Positions 18,958-30,606 of a stretch of 32,933 nt of DNA are shown here, in pieces. A program made the translations under genes and the position numbers. The notes under the pieces were generated by a model that was given only the letters and a program-made list of their open reading frames with translations, ran no database searches and was not told where the DNA came from. Positions within the stretch are counted from its first letter, which is position 1. Each line of letters begins with the position of its first letter. Source of the stretch: Candidatus Altimarinota bacterium (GTDB lineage Bacteria > Patescibacteriota > Gracilibacteria > BD1-5 > UBA6164); the NCBI GenBank assembly GCA_022448215.1, contig JAKVBB010000005.1, forward strand, positions 1 through 32,933. The letters run 5' to 3'.

Positions 18958-19920
18958 ATGAAAATATTGATCTTATGACTCTGAGCTTTTGGTTTTTCTG
19001 TTGCAAAACACTTATGAGAAAATAATCCTGACTTGGAGATATTTTGATATACTCGTAATTCTGATACTTCTAAAATCATTGCTCAAACAAAGCAACATCC
19101 ATATTTTTTCTCTTGACATTCTCTTCCAAATAATATAACAGTGGTTTCAGATTATTCAGAAGTAATGCATGATGCAGATGTCGTTATTCTTGCTACTCAC
19201 GTAAGATTTGTACGTGATCTTTTAAGAGATATTCAACCAATGCTCAAAGATGGAGTTATTTTGGTAAATCTTGCAAAATGAATCGAAATTGAATCTAACT
19301 GTACTATTTCTCAAATAGTAGAGGAAGAAATGAAGGGAAAGTCTTACGAATATGCAGTATTATCTGGATGAATGATAGCAGAAGAAGTGGTGATATGAGC
19401 TGATTTAGGTACAGATATATGAGTTTCAAGTAAGGCAACAGGGGAAATACTCTATAATATTTTTTCCTGAAGGAATCTAGAGGTGGTTATAAAGGATGAT
19501 ATTATTAATATAGAACTGTACGGAAGTTTAAAAAATATTATTGCTATTATTATCGGTTATTATGAAGGAAAATCATATGGAAAATCGAGTATATGAAGGT
19601 ATATCGTTGAATTTTATGAAGAAATGAAGGACATCATCTACTTGTATGGAGGAAATAAACATGTAGATTTTTCCTCTTATTCTGTATGATGAGATATTAT
19701 TGCCACTTGTTTTGGGTGATCACGAAATAAATATTTTGGTCAGCTATTATGACTCTGACATACGACCAAAGAAGCTATTGAAATCCTCAAAAAAGAAAAA
19801 AAATATACTGAATGATATGATACATTTCAAGCAGTCTATGCAAAAGTAAAAGATAGAGAAGGGTGTGAGATGACAAAATATTTTTTTAAAAAAATATTTG
19901 AAGATCAAAATAAATCTTAA
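18958..19920 (+). CDS. gpsA: NAD(P)+-dependent glycerol-3-phosphate dehydrogenase
   Basis: 320 residues. N-terminal Rossmann GLGAFGFSVAKHL, then ADVVILATHVRFVRDLL, LVNLAKGIE, the VLSGGMIAEEVVIG segment corresponding to SGPSFAxEV, YGSLKNIIAIIIGYYEGKSYG (family GALKNVIAIxxG, catalytic Lys) and DIIATCFGGSRNKYFG (family D(L)xxTC..SRNRxxG). It reduces dihydroxyacetone phosphate to sn-glycerol 3-phosphate for lipid or teichoic-type glycerol-phosphate use. The motif glycines are a mix of TGA and GGN. It is more divergent than usual GpsA (SGGMIAEE for SGPSFAEE), so substrate use might differ slightly. Start ATG 18958. Confidence 0.88.
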
Positions 19921-19924
19921 GTAT

Positions 19925-19961
19925 AAAAAAGAGAAGAAAATGTTTTTTTTCTTCTCTTTTT
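19925..19961 (+). terminator. Intrinsic terminator after gpsA
   Basis: AAAAGAGAAGAAAA pairs with TTTTCTTCTCTTTT around a short TG/T loop, with a T tail. It separates gpsA from the polysaccharide operon. Confidence 0.85.
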
Positions 19962-19962
19962 C

Positions 19963-19970
19963 GCTATACT
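19963..19970 (+). promoter_or_regulatory. Promoter -10 of the polysaccharide operon
   Basis: GCTATACT, the same string as upstream of rnr, lies directly after the gpsA terminator and about 30 bases before ATG 20001. No clear -35 is seen because the upstream sequence is the terminator T run. It is the only promoter-like site I found for the following co-directional genes. Confidence 0.45.
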
Positions 19971-20000
19971 GGATGGGAATACTTTGAGTAATACTGCACT

Positions 20001-21029
20001 ATGAATCTTCTTCAGCTATTTTTTATTATATCATGAGTAATTATTTTTATACTTGCTCTAGATATTGCCAGAAAGCAAAAGTTTAATGCACTTCATTTTT
20101 TGGTATTTTTAGCAATAGGTTCAGGGTTACTTCTTTTTACTCTCAGTCCAAGTTTCCTAGATTTTGTATGAGGGATATTTGGACTACAAAGATGAGCGGA
20201 TGCACTGGTATATGGAAGTATTATTTTTTTGTTGTATTTTGTTTTACTCCTGCTTTCTAAAGTAGAGTGAAACAAGAATGATATGACCTATATATTACGG
20301 CAACTTACTATCAACTCTTGCAAGAAAAAAATACATACAGATATATTGATATTGGTACGAGCGTATAATGAGTGACCAGTGATTGCTCAGACTCTTAAAA
20401 GTATTTATGATGCAGGATATAAAGATATACTTGTTATAGATGATGGATCAACTGATGATACTATTGAACAGGTAGAGTCCTTAGGTCATGATCGTATAGT
20501 ACTTATGAGTCATTTGCAAAATAGAGGAGCATGAGCTGCTTTAGAAACAGCATTTGCTTATATACGAAAACATGTAGAGTGTAGATATGTAGTAACTTTT
20601 GATGCGGATGGGCAACATGATATCCAGGATTTGAAATGATTATGAGACTATATTCAAAAACACCCGAAAGTGGATGTGTTTTTAGGTTCTCGATTTTTAA
20701 AAAAACGAACGGTATGAATCCCACTAGGAAGAAGGATACTGTTAAAATGATGAATTTTATTTACTGCTGTGATGAGTCGAATAGTTCTCTCAGATGCTCA
20801 TAATGGGTTTCGAGTATTTAAATCTGAAGCTATTGATAAAATATCACTTACTATTGATGGTATGTGATATGCTTCAGAGTTGATAGATATTATTTGAAGA
20901 CTAAGGATTCCTTATAAAGAGATTCCAGTTAAAATTCGCTACACTCAATATAGTTTAGAAAAAGGACAAAAAAATGGGAATGCATGGAATGTTGTCATCA
21001 GTTTTATTTGGAATAAGTTTTTTAAGTAG
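20001..21029 (+). CDS. DUF2304 membrane domain fused to a family 2 glycosyltransferase
   Basis: 342 residues. Residues 1-87 contain three hydrophobic helices with the DUF2304 pattern (DIARKQKFNALHFLVFLAIG; LSPSFLDFVGGIFG; ADALVYGSIIFLLYFVLLLL). Residues about 112-340 are a GT-A glycosyltransferase: ILVRAYNEG, the nucleotide-binding IDDGSTDDT (146-154), the metal-binding DADGQHD (201-207), NGFRVFK and a closing basic region. DUF2304 usually stands as a separate gene next to such a GT2; here they are fused. By family it probably transfers a sugar from a nucleotide sugar to a polyprenyl phosphate or makes a related lipid-linked sugar. First gene of the operon; it stops at TAG 21027. Confidence 0.85.
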
Positions 21030-21038
21030 AGAAATATA

Positions 21039-22049
21039 ATGAAAAAAATATTACTCATTACATGAGGTATGGGATATATCTGATCCCACGCAGTAGTCGC
21101 TTTTGAACAAGCTGGTTACCGTACAGTGATAGTTGATAACCTATATAATAGTGACTTGTCTACCTATGAATGAATAGGTAATATTTTGTGATATAAGCCT
21201 GATTTTCATGAGCTAGATCTCAGGAATAAAAATGAATTAGAGGAAATATTTAAGAAGTATGATTTTGATTGAGTGCTTCATTTTGCTGGATTAAAAGCTC
21301 CTTTTGAATCTCAAGAAAAGCCTGTTTTATATTTTCAAAACAATATTTCAGGGAGTTTGAACTTGTTTGAACTCATGAATACATATGATGTAAAAAATAT
21401 AGTTTTTTCTTCGAGTGCGAGTACCTATTCGACGGTAAATGTACCACCTATTACTGAAAAATGTAACCAGGTTCCTGAGACTCCCTATGCAACGAGTAAG
21501 TTTGTATGAGAAAAAATACTGGAAGATCTATCAAAATTTTCAGGATTTAGAAGTATCAATCTCAGGTACTTTAATCCCGTATGATGCCATCCAAGTGGTC
21601 ACATTTGAGAATATTTAGACGATATCCCCAATAATTTATTCCCATATATTTTTCAGGTTTTAAGTGGAAGATTACCATCTTTAAAAGTATTTGGTTCAGA
21701 CTATGATACTCTTGATGGTACGGGTGTACGTGATTATATTGATGTAGTTGACCTGGTTGATGCTCATGTATTGGCATATAAGAAATTGAGTGGTATTACT
21801 GGTAATTTCTGATTTAACGATTCTTTTAATGTATGAACCGGAAAAGGGACTTCCGTATTGCAAGCTATTGATGTAGTAGAAACAGTAGTATGAAAAAAAG
21901 TAGAATATTCTATGATGGACAGAAGACCCGGAGATATTCCAGTGAGTTATTGTAATACCAATAAAATCCAGATTGAGCTTGGTTGGAAAAGTTTAACCTC
22001 TTTGGAACAGAGTATTCAAAACAGTTGGAAATTTTATAACAAACAATAA
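21039..22049 (+). CDS. galE: UDP-glucose 4-epimerase
   Basis: 336 residues, the normal GalE length. NAD-binding TGGMGYIGSH at 8-17 (one of its glycines is TGA), HFAGLKAP at 81-88, SSSAS at 125-129, catalytic Y150xxxK154 (YATSK), LRYFNPVGCHPSGHIGE and the C-terminal [10 protein letters not shown]. It interconverts UDP-glucose and UDP-galactose (or the N-acetyl forms), giving nucleotide sugars for the glycosyltransferases downstream. Nine bases after the preceding gene, so probably co-transcribed. Confidence 0.95.
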
Positions 22050-22055
22050 AACAGT

Positions 22056-23036
22056 ATGAAACTATTATTTGCAGTATTTCTATTTATAATCAGTTTTTTT
22101 CGTGTAGACGCATTTGATGCTCAATGATTTACATTATTTACGATTGATCAAAATATTGCGACTTTTGAGTGTGCTTCTACCTGTGCGATCAATCTAGGTG
22201 ATTATACCAATAACGATCAAGTACAGTTGAGTGGAGAAGTTGTCTGAAATGGTACTCTGAGCCTGTGAATTTTAGTATGAACAAATGTAAATGTACTTCA
22301 AAACTACAATGTTCAGGAATTGCTGATTTTGGACGAGAACTATACACTATTTAATAAAAATTTTTATGCTCGTATCCCAGAATGAGCTCAGTTGGTATTG
22401 GTTTTTTCTGGACAGATGAGCTCTCAAGAGTTCTGAGTCTCTTCTCACACTGCATGATTTATAACACATATTACTGAGTTTATACAATCAAATGAATGAC
22501 TCACTCCCTACAGTATTAATCTCAGATATGGTTCACAACTATTTGGAATGTCATGGACCCAAATACTCTATATTGTTTTTATTGTTTTTGCAGCTCTTTT
22601 ATTTTTGCTAGGGAAATGAAATAAACAGAACATCTTGTATCTGACTCTGGTTTTGTTTTTACTGGTTATGACAAAAAATATGTATGACTTTGGAAGAACT
22701 TACTATGAATGAGTTCAGTCATATCATCTCAGTGATACTCAAAAAACATTTCATCATATGTGAGACTATTATGATTTTACTCACAATGTCAGAGAGAAAA
22801 TGGGAATTGACGATGTATCAGATCCAAGAGGTATAAACTGTAGTTATTATTCAGAATGTCAGAGTCATTGGCCATTTTGCTATAACTGGAGAACGATATT
22901 CTTACAGCCCTGTCAAAATACCAAGGACCCGAATGAAGCAGATTTTATTCTCCTCCACAAAAAAGAGATTCCCGCATCGTTTCAATCTAAAGAAGTTCTT
23001 CATAGCCAAAATGGTAGTTATCTATTAAAAAACTAA
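22056..23036 (+). CDS. Exported/membrane protein of unknown function (glycan operon)
   Basis: 326 residues. Residues 1-19 are a signal peptide. An extracytoplasmic beta-rich segment follows (20-165) with a short CASTC motif at 39-43. Two transmembrane helices lie at about 168-187 and 192-207. A C-terminal region of about 115 residues is Tyr/His/Cys-rich (C262, C268, C275, C286). The tail (YYDFTHNVREKMG ... EADFILLHKKEIP ... GSYLLKN) is reminiscent of the soluble lobe of PMT/ArnT-like proteins and lies directly before a polytopic GT-C-like protein, so the two may work together. No family can be named. Confidence 0.7.
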
Positions 23037-23039
23037 ATC

Positions 23040-24467
23040 ATGTTTGATACATCAATATTCCTGTTTTTACAGCACATATTTTTATATATTCTGCTGCCTC
23101 TTATTCCATGAATCCTATTTATGTGGATATTTTTTGGAACCAAGTATAAATGACTCCTCTTATATATTGTTTCATGGTTTGTATGACTCTGAGTGGTAAC
23201 AGCTTTTTTCTATGCGCTTCAAATATTTGTATTTGGAATATCAAAATGGGAATATTTTATGCTTTTAGTTGTATTAATTCTCTCGTTTTTTATAAAATTA
23301 TTTCTTTCAAAATACTCTATAAAGAAATATTTTTCGACACTTTGTTTGGATATTTCTTTTTCTCCTATCAGAGAAAGTTTTCTCGCTCTGAGTAGGGTTA
23401 AGAAAATATTTTCACTCACATTCTTTGGTTATATACTGGTATTTTTATTATTAAGTTTATTATATAACATATCATTTCCAACTTATTTTGATGATTCTTT
23501 TGGGAATTGGACTTTGGGTGCTATCAATATGTATTTTGATGGTGGGTATAGAGTATTTGGCAGTGAAGATGAGATATTAGGGAAATGAGGTCGAACGAAT
23601 TACCCAATTTTTGTCTCTATTTTTCGAGCACTTGTGGCTGATTTTTCTGGATTTTGGTACGAAATATATCAGAATTTGTTTCAGTATGTTTCATTTTTTT
23701 TTACGGTAATGTTTACTTTTGTTATTTCTTTTAAGAAGACCAAAGATATTTTTGTATCTCTGCTACCTCCATTTTTTATTACCTCTATTCCGCTGGTATT
23801 TTTTCATATTACGGATGGATACATGGATTTGGCCTCATGACTTTACTCAGTGTTTACGATATACTTTTTATATCGATTTCTCAGCAAGAAGAATTATGAG
23901 AATTTTGTATTGTGAGCTCTTTTTTGAGCCCTACTGATTTGAACAAAGAACGATGCTCTAGTCGTTTATCTTCCAGGTATTGTTTTTGGTTTTATAATCT
24001 ATTTATTTTTGAATAAAGAAATATCAGATTTTTTTAGAGGATTATGTACGAGAAATAATATCACAAGATTAGGTTTTATTGTTTTATTCTTTTTAGCTCC
24101 TCAGTTTTTTGTACGATTCTATCATGGGTTGGCACTCAATCCCCAAGCGAATGATGGTTTTGAAAATCCTGCATGGTGGCATCTAGAGATTTTTACTTAC
24201 GCAGATGATATTTTTATCTTAGAGAATAATTATAATCTTATACTCCTCTTGATTCCTCTTTTATTTTTAGGGTTTTGGAAATGAAAGAAGAGTTTTATAC
24301 TCTACAGTGTGATATTTATATTTGCTATTTTTATCGCTGTATTCTTGTTTACCTCTAACTATAGATGGGTACTTGACCAGACCACAGTTAACAGAGCATT
24401 TATGTCTTGTTTTGTAATATTGGTATCTTTTTTTGCTCTTATTTACTCGGATAAAAAACAAAAATAA
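23040..24467 (+). CDS. Polytopic membrane protein, GT-C glycosyltransferase-like
   Basis: 475 residues with about ten or more hydrophobic helices. After the first helices, an extracytoplasmic loop carries YFDDSFGNWTLGAINMYFDGG and later GGRTNYPIFVSIFRAL, a layout seen in GT-C transferases (PMT/ArnT/GT39-83 type), where an acidic pair in the first large loop is catalytic. It would use a lipid-phosphate-linked sugar on the outer face of the membrane. Continuous only if TGAs (for example 23586 and 23838) are Gly. It starts three bases after the preceding stop. Family level only; an O-antigen-ligase-like role is an alternative. Confidence 0.7.
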
Positions 24468-24468
24468 T

Positions 24469-24855
24469 ATGATAAAAAATGTAGCTCATAAAATGGTAAA
24501 ATACATCTTTGGTGGATGAATGGCAGCTATGATAGATCTGTGATTTTTATGACTCTTTACCGATTATTTTGGGATATATTATCTGATTTCTGCGATACTG
24601 GCCTTTGTGATTTCATTCTTTTTTTGATTTTTCTTTCAAAAAATTATTACCTTTGAATCCAAGAGTGACAAGCACATTGTTGAGTGAACCTATTTTTTGA
24701 TTTTTCAACTGATCGGTCTTGGGATAAATCTGTTTTTACTTTGGTTATTATCATGAATTTTGTGATTTAACTATTTATATGTTGCCATATTTAATAAATT
24801 TGTGGTATTTGTTTGGAATTTTTTTATGAATTACTTTTTTAACTTCAAGGATTAA
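24469..24855 (+). CDS. GtrA-family membrane protein
   Basis: 128 residues with four transmembrane helices. It has the GtrA pattern of Lys/Phe-rich N-terminus (VKYIFGGGMAAMIDLGFLGLFTD), FFFQKIITFE between helices 2 and 3 and a C-terminal KFVVFVWNFFMNYFFNF (family K...WNFxxxxxxxF). GtrA proteins are proposed to assist flipping of polyprenyl-phosphate-linked sugars. It is one base from the previous gene, and its TAA overlaps the ATG of the next GT2 gene (TAATG), the usual GtrA/GT2 pairing. Confidence 0.88.
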
Positions 24856-25589
24856 TGCTTCTTTCTATTATAATTCCATTCTTGAATGAGCAAGAGACCA
24901 TAGGAGAGGTCTTGCAGCAGGTAACTTCGACGGTTATTGAATGATATAACTTTGAGATTATTTTAGTGAATGATGGAAGTGATGATCAGAGTGTGAATAT
25001 TATTCAAGATTTTATAGCTCAGTATACATGAGACTATAAAATACAACTTATAAACTTTGCAAAAAACTCAGGGAAGTGATTTGCTCTGAAGGCATGAATT
25101 GCGAAGTGTGAGTGAGACCTGATTTTGATTCAAGATGCAGATATGGAATATACTCCAAGAGATTACGCACCACTCATCTCACATTTGAATAAAAATAAAT
25201 TGGATTTTGTCTATGGTTCCAGAACACTTGGAATCAAGAAATTTGCGAACCATTATTCAAATAAAGTATTTTTGTTTTGAGGTTTGCTCGTATCCATTGT
25301 TACCAGTGTTTTGACTTTTACAAAGATGACTGATGAGCCGACTTGTTATAAATTATTTTCACAAAAAACTAAAGATTATTTATTGCTTCCTCCAGAAAAT
25401 GGTTTTGAATGGGAGCCTGCCATTACCATGATTCTCCTGAGAAAAAAATTTAGATACTGAGAATATCCAATTCACTATTTTCCAAGAGATGTCGCTCATG
25501 GGAAAAAAATAAATTGGAAAGATGGAGTGAAAGCCATCATGACCTTAATTGTCTGGAGATTCAAAAAAATACAGCTATGAAACAAATAA
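24855..25589 (+). CDS. Family 2 glycosyltransferase (polyprenyl-phosphate sugar synthase-like)
   Basis: 244 residues. SIIIPFLNEQETIG at 4-17, VNDGSDD (38-44), the metal-binding QDADMEY (93-99), YGSR and DEPTCYKLF. It resembles dolichyl/undecaprenyl-phosphate mannose or glucose synthases and lies next to GtrA, its usual partner. At the 3' end a TGA at 25578-25580 forms an ATGA overlap with the next gene. In the standard code this would be the stop; under code 25 it is Gly, and translation continues GNK to TAA 25587-25589, giving a 13-base overlap. Confidence 0.88.
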
Positions 25590-26737
25590 ATATTATACAA
25601 TTCACACCATACTTTCCACCTCATAAATGAGGTCTTGAGACGGTATGACAAGAAATCAGTAAGTACTGGGTATACAATAATTACTGAGATTTTATTAATG
25701 TCACTACTGAATTTGATCAACAAGACCATGGGGATGAAAAAATTATTTTTAAGTGACAGGAAATCTGATACAAAAAAGATGGATACCAAGTACTCGTATG
25801 CCCCAGTATTGAAATAGTGTATAACTTTCCAATATATAAATTTTGGGATCAAAAATACAAAATGATACAGAAATATTTGCGATCTTGTATAGAAAAAAGC
25901 AACTGTGAATATAGAGTTATTACGCATACCAGATTCTTTTTACCTACATTTTTTGGATGACTTTTTGCCAGAAAAAATAACATACCATGGTTGCATATAG
26001 AGCACGGAAGTGGGTATGCAAAATTGGGGAGTAAATTTAAGACCTATGTTTGAATCATATATGATCACACATTGTGAAAGTGGAGTTTAAAAAAAGCTGA
26101 TATCATACTTCCCATTAGTAAGGCATGTGAAAAATTTGTACTTCAAATAGGAGGAAATATTTCTCACAAGACACATATTTTTTATAGAGGACTGGATCTG
26201 GATATGAAACAAAAAGAGAAAAAAGATGATATAAAACTGGTATTTGTAGGACGACTGGTATCACTCAAATGAGTTGCTGATTTGATCGAAGCATATATTG
26301 CTTCAAGAGTGCAACAAGAACTGGTCATCATATGAGATGGGGACGAAGCTGAGAAACTAAAACAGCAAGCAAAGTGACATGATATTACATTTTTAGGCTT
26401 TCAAAAGAGCGATTTTGTGATAGACTTTCTGAATTCTCATAACTGTATTTTTATTAATCCCAGTTATCAGGAGTGATTGCCGACCACGGTTATAGAATGA
26501 CTGGCCACTAGAAATGTTGTCATAGCAACTGATGTATGAGGAACAAAAGAAATATCTGAGCAAGATGATCTGATGATTATAAACAGCTGAGATATACAGG
26601 AATTAAAAAATAAAATCTTATATGCTCTGGAAAATTATAGTACTCTCAAGTGATTGAGTCTGGAAAATGTAAACGAAAAATTTAATTGGGATAATAATAT
26701 TAAAAAATTATATAGACTCGCAAACAAATATGAATAA
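25577..26737 (+). CDS. Family 4 glycosyltransferase
   Basis: 386 residues. GT-B fold: N-terminal FTPYFPPHKGGLETVGQE, central KLVFVGRLVSLKGVADLIEA and the GT4 donor-site motif YQEGLPTTVIEGLA (EX7E), followed by VIATDVGGTKEI. It transfers a sugar from a nucleotide sugar to a growing glycan. Many glycines, including parts of HKGGLE and DVGGT, are TGA. It overlaps the genes on both sides (13 and 8 bases), indicating translational coupling. Confidence 0.9.
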
Positions 26738-27824
26738 GAAAAAAGTACTGATCATGAATCTGACACCGAGGGGATGAATGTTGCATTATTCTTCTCAGTT
26801 TTGTAATGAGCTGATGAAAAGAAATGATATAGAGCTCAAGGTAGGTATTGCTTCATACCATGATGGAAGCTTATATGATCATTCCACTTCATTTATCAAA
26901 ATCAGAACGAACCCAAATCCACTGAGCTTTGTATTTGATTCTCTCAATATTTTTTATCATCTCTATTTCTTATTTCAAATTATTGTTTTTCGCCCTCAGG
27001 TCGTTCATTTTTTAGACAACCATCCTTGGTATATTCTCTATGCCCCTATTTTTAAATGTATAGGAATGACTTTATATGTGACCCAGCACGACCCAGTTTT
27101 ACATTCTGGGGAGGACAGTTCTTTACTTGGAAAAATTTCTATACAGGTAAACAAGACGCTCAGAAATATATCTGATCAGATCATGGTTCATGGAGATATT
27201 CTGAAAAAACAAGTCATCGAGAATTATAATGTACCAGAGAATAAAATTCTTTCTATCAGGCATGGTTCCTATACTTTTTTTAATACATGGGCACAGGGTT
27301 TAGCAGTAAAAAAGAATACATTTTTATTTTTTGGAAGAATAGTAGACTATAAATGACTCGATGTATTGTTAGAAAGTTTGGAATATATTTCTCATAATAT
27401 TCCAGATTTCAAACTCATTATTGCTGGCCCATGAGATATCTCAAAATATAGCAAACTGATAAAAAAATACAGTGATAATATAGAGCTCTACAACTTTGAA
27501 ATACTTCCAGAGAATGCCTATAGATATTTTGAAGTCTCAGAGTTTGTAGTACTTCCGTATAAGGATGCATCTTGAACAGGAGTTGTTCCAGTAGCATATT
27601 GTTTTGAAAAACCAGTTATTGTCACTGATGTTGGTGAGCTTCCAAGTGTGGTCCAGGAAAATGAGACATGAAGCATTATTATTCCGAGTGATCCCAAAAC
27701 ACTTGGGGAAAAAATAGTTGAATTCTTAGAGCAAAAAGATAGAGTAGTACAGATGTGAAAACAAGCAAAAAAATGGAGTGACAGAGAGTTATCTTGGAAA
27801 GATATAATAAAGAGTATTTATTAA
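26730..27824 (+). CDS. Family 4 glycosyltransferase
   Basis: 364 residues. N-terminal KKVLIMNLTPRGGMLHYSSQ, a middle TQHDPVLHSGE/IMVHGD segment typical of GT4 acceptor lobes, then FLFFGRIVDYKGLDVLLESL, IIAGPGDISKY and the donor region LPYKDASGTGVVPVAYCFEKPVIVTDVGELP. The start ATG 26730 overlaps the previous gene by 8 bases. The EX7E motif is altered (no first Glu; SGTGVVPVAY), which occurs in some GT4 subfamilies. Confidence 0.88.
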
Positions 27825-27837
27825 ATTATTTATAATT

Positions 27838-28467
27838 ATGGCAAGAGAATTAACTTTTTGAGATTTACATAAAGATATTATCAAAATTGCTTTAAATAAA
27901 GTGAATAAAGATAATAAAATTTTAGATATTGGGTGTTGATACTGAGCTTTTTTGGAAAAATTGTATCATAATTGATTCAGTAACTTATATTGAGTAGATG
28001 GTTTTATAGATCCAGAATTTAAGAAAATGCTTTTTAAAAAAGCAAAATTTACAGAAAAATTACCTTTTTCTGATGATGAATTTGATACTATTTTTTGTAC
28101 AGAGGTTATTGAGCATGTAGAAGATCAATTTTTCCTGATAAACGAACAAATAAGAACTTTAAAAATATGAGGAAGCTTGTATATAACATCACCGAATATT
28201 TATTCTATTATTTCTAAAATAAGTTTTTTGTTAACAGATAGATTAGCATACTTTTATGATTCAGATGTAAAGTTTACTATATGTCCTTGACATTTAACCC
28301 CATTTTTTATTTCTATTATTCAGCAATATTTTGACGAAACTCTACATTTAAAAAGTACGTATTATTCTCAGTTTGTTTTACCGTTTACATGATGAAAAAT
28401 TAGACTCCCACTTAGAAATAAATTATTTTGAAATATAGCTATTTATGAATTTGAAAAAATCAAATAA
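27838..28467 (+). CDS. Class I SAM-dependent methyltransferase
   Basis: 209 residues. Motif I LDIGCGYGAFLEKL (two of its glycines are TGA), a VDG strand, LPFSDDEFDTIFCTEVIEHVED (motif II/IV region of Methyltransf_11/23) and IGGSLYITSPN. Located among glycosyltransferases, it probably methylates a sugar or a glycan end. The last 23 bases overlap the next gene. Substrate not determinable. Confidence 0.85.
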
Positions 28468-29509
28468 AAAATTTATATCTATCATTTGGTGATACCATAC
28501 ACAAATATTTGACTTTCATAAAGAGCAAAATTATCATATGATGCCCTTTGAAGTGATGATGGAACAATGATATGAATGTGAACTTTTTGCTATAGATAGT
28601 AGAGTCAATATATCAGATGATCCTCATTTTATAAAAGGAGTAAAAGTTACATATTATAAAAATATTTTGAGTTATTTACTGTATCTCTATAAAAATAGAG
28701 AGAATGTCATCTACTCAAATAGCCTCACTATCAAGACACTATTGGTAGGACTGATCTGAAAAAATACATTTTTTTATCCTCATGATAATATCTTTTGAAG
28801 AACAGGAAAAAATATTATCAAGATATGCATTATTAAGTTTTTTTATAGATTTTTTACGAAAATTCGCATTAATAATACAGATGAGAAAAAAGCATTGGAT
28901 GTCATAAGAAAGGGTCTCGGATATATATGTCCACTTCCTATTTCTGCAGATTTTTATTCTGACAAAAAGCAAAACAGATCAGATGCAGTATTTATATGAA
29001 ATCTCACCTCTGCAAAAAATCCTGAATTTCTCATTGATACTTGTAAAATTTTGCGTGATAGAAAAATACACTTTCAAATACATATTATTTGAGAAGATAG
29101 ATACAGTAAAAATGGAAGAAATTTTTCCGATTTAGTACAGGAAAATAACTTAGAAAGCTCTATGATTCTTCATTGATTTCTTGAACCCAAAGAAATAAAA
29201 AAGAGATTACACAAATCTCTTATATATATAAATACTTCTCTTGGGGAATGACAGTGCCTCGCAGTATATGAGTGAGCACTTGCTGGAAATATACTCTGTC
29301 TTCCAAATATTATGAGTTTTCCCTCAGTGTTTCATAAAAATGCTTTCTATCATAATAACCCCCAAGGCCTAGCAGATAATATCATGAATATCTTACAAGA
29401 TACTCAGAAATATCAAAAGAGTATAGAAAAAACTCAGAAAATGATCTGAGAAAAATATTCTTATGAAACGATTAAAAAACAACTAACACAGCTTTTTGAT
29501 GAAAGATAA
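28445..29509 (+). CDS. Family 4-like glycosyltransferase
   Basis: 354 residues. N-terminal SIIWGYHTQIFDFHKEQNYHM, a middle FYPHDN/DFYSDKK segment, then AVFIGNLTSAKNPEFLIDT, IHIIGEDRYS, GFLEPKEIKKRL and the donor site SLGEGQCLAVYEGALAGN (EX7E-type Glu pair). The long 23-base overlap with the methyltransferase is supported by both frames being open and homologous-looking. Probably transfers one sugar of the operon's glycan. Confidence 0.82.
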
Positions 29510-30602
29510 CCGTACAAACATACTCTTTTTTGCACAACAAATACATGCACCATGGATTGAGTGAGTCAAGAATAATGCTATGAAAATATGTGAGTGACTG
29601 AATAAAAAAGTACAAGTACAGATTATTAGCCATACATGACCTCATAATAATAAAAGGCATGATTTGATTCATGGAGTAGAGGTACATTATTTGTTACAAC
29701 TGACGAATAATTTTGTATTACAATTGTGGTACTTATGTATCTGAACTATACGGTCTATTCGTTTTATCTGTAACGAAAGACCTCAAAAAATATTTATTCA
29801 ATATCTCGATACTTCGTACTTGTGAGCTATTTTGCTGGTAAGGATATTCTTTCCCAAGACTCCTATTATTCTAACTCTTTATAGTACCGATGAGCTGAGC
29901 ATATGGTATAAAAAAATATTTTTAAGGTGGGTGAAATTCTCTCAAGTAATTATTATTTCAGAGTATCTCAGAGAGTCGATTCAGTCTTTAGGGTATAAAG
30001 ATCAGGATATCATTCATATCCCACTTTCTTATGATAAAGCCAGATATCTGAAAAAAAGTGATTTTCATCTCAGAGATACAAAAAAAATTCTTTTCTCTGC
30101 TGGTATCAAAAAAGAAGCATGAAGCTTTTTTATGGTAGATCTGGCAAAAAAAATGCCAGAATATACATTTATTTTTACTCTGCGTCAGTTTAATACAAAG
30201 AGTGAAAATGAATTAGAATTGCTAAAAAAATATATTCAAGACTCAGGGGTAAGCAATATTAAAATTCTGAGAAATATTGAAAATATGGAAGAGCTTCTCT
30301 CCGGGGTGTGAGCTCTTGTTTTACCTTTGCAAGATATACGAATCAAGATGCTCACTCCAGTAGCTCTCCTAGAGGCTATGTCTCGAAGAACTCTTTGTTT
30401 TGTAGCTGATTTACCAAACTTAGTACAATTAGTTGATAATAACCAGAATGCCATTATATTTGATAGGTACAATACGAGTGACTTAGAGAAAAAAATAGAA
30501 GAGAATATTCATCGGGAAGATATTGCCCAGAATGCCTATCATTTTGCTGAGAAATTTCCAGATTTTGACGATGTGGTAGAAAAATATTTTGAACTTATTT
30601 AA
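29499..30602 (+). CDS. Family 4-like glycosyltransferase
   Basis: 367 residues. N-terminal NILFFAQQIHAPWIEGVKNNAM, TLYSTDEL, a SQVIIISEYLRESIQ segment, ILFSAGIKKEAGSFFMVDLA, and a donor region LPLQDIRIKMLTPVALLEAM with CFVADLPNLVQLV. This is a GT-B/GT4 layout with a degenerate EX7E (only the second Glu, in LLEAM). It overlaps the previous gene by 11 bases and ends at TAA 30600-30602, five bases before the HprK-like gene. Confidence 0.82.
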
Positions 30603-30606
30603 ATAC

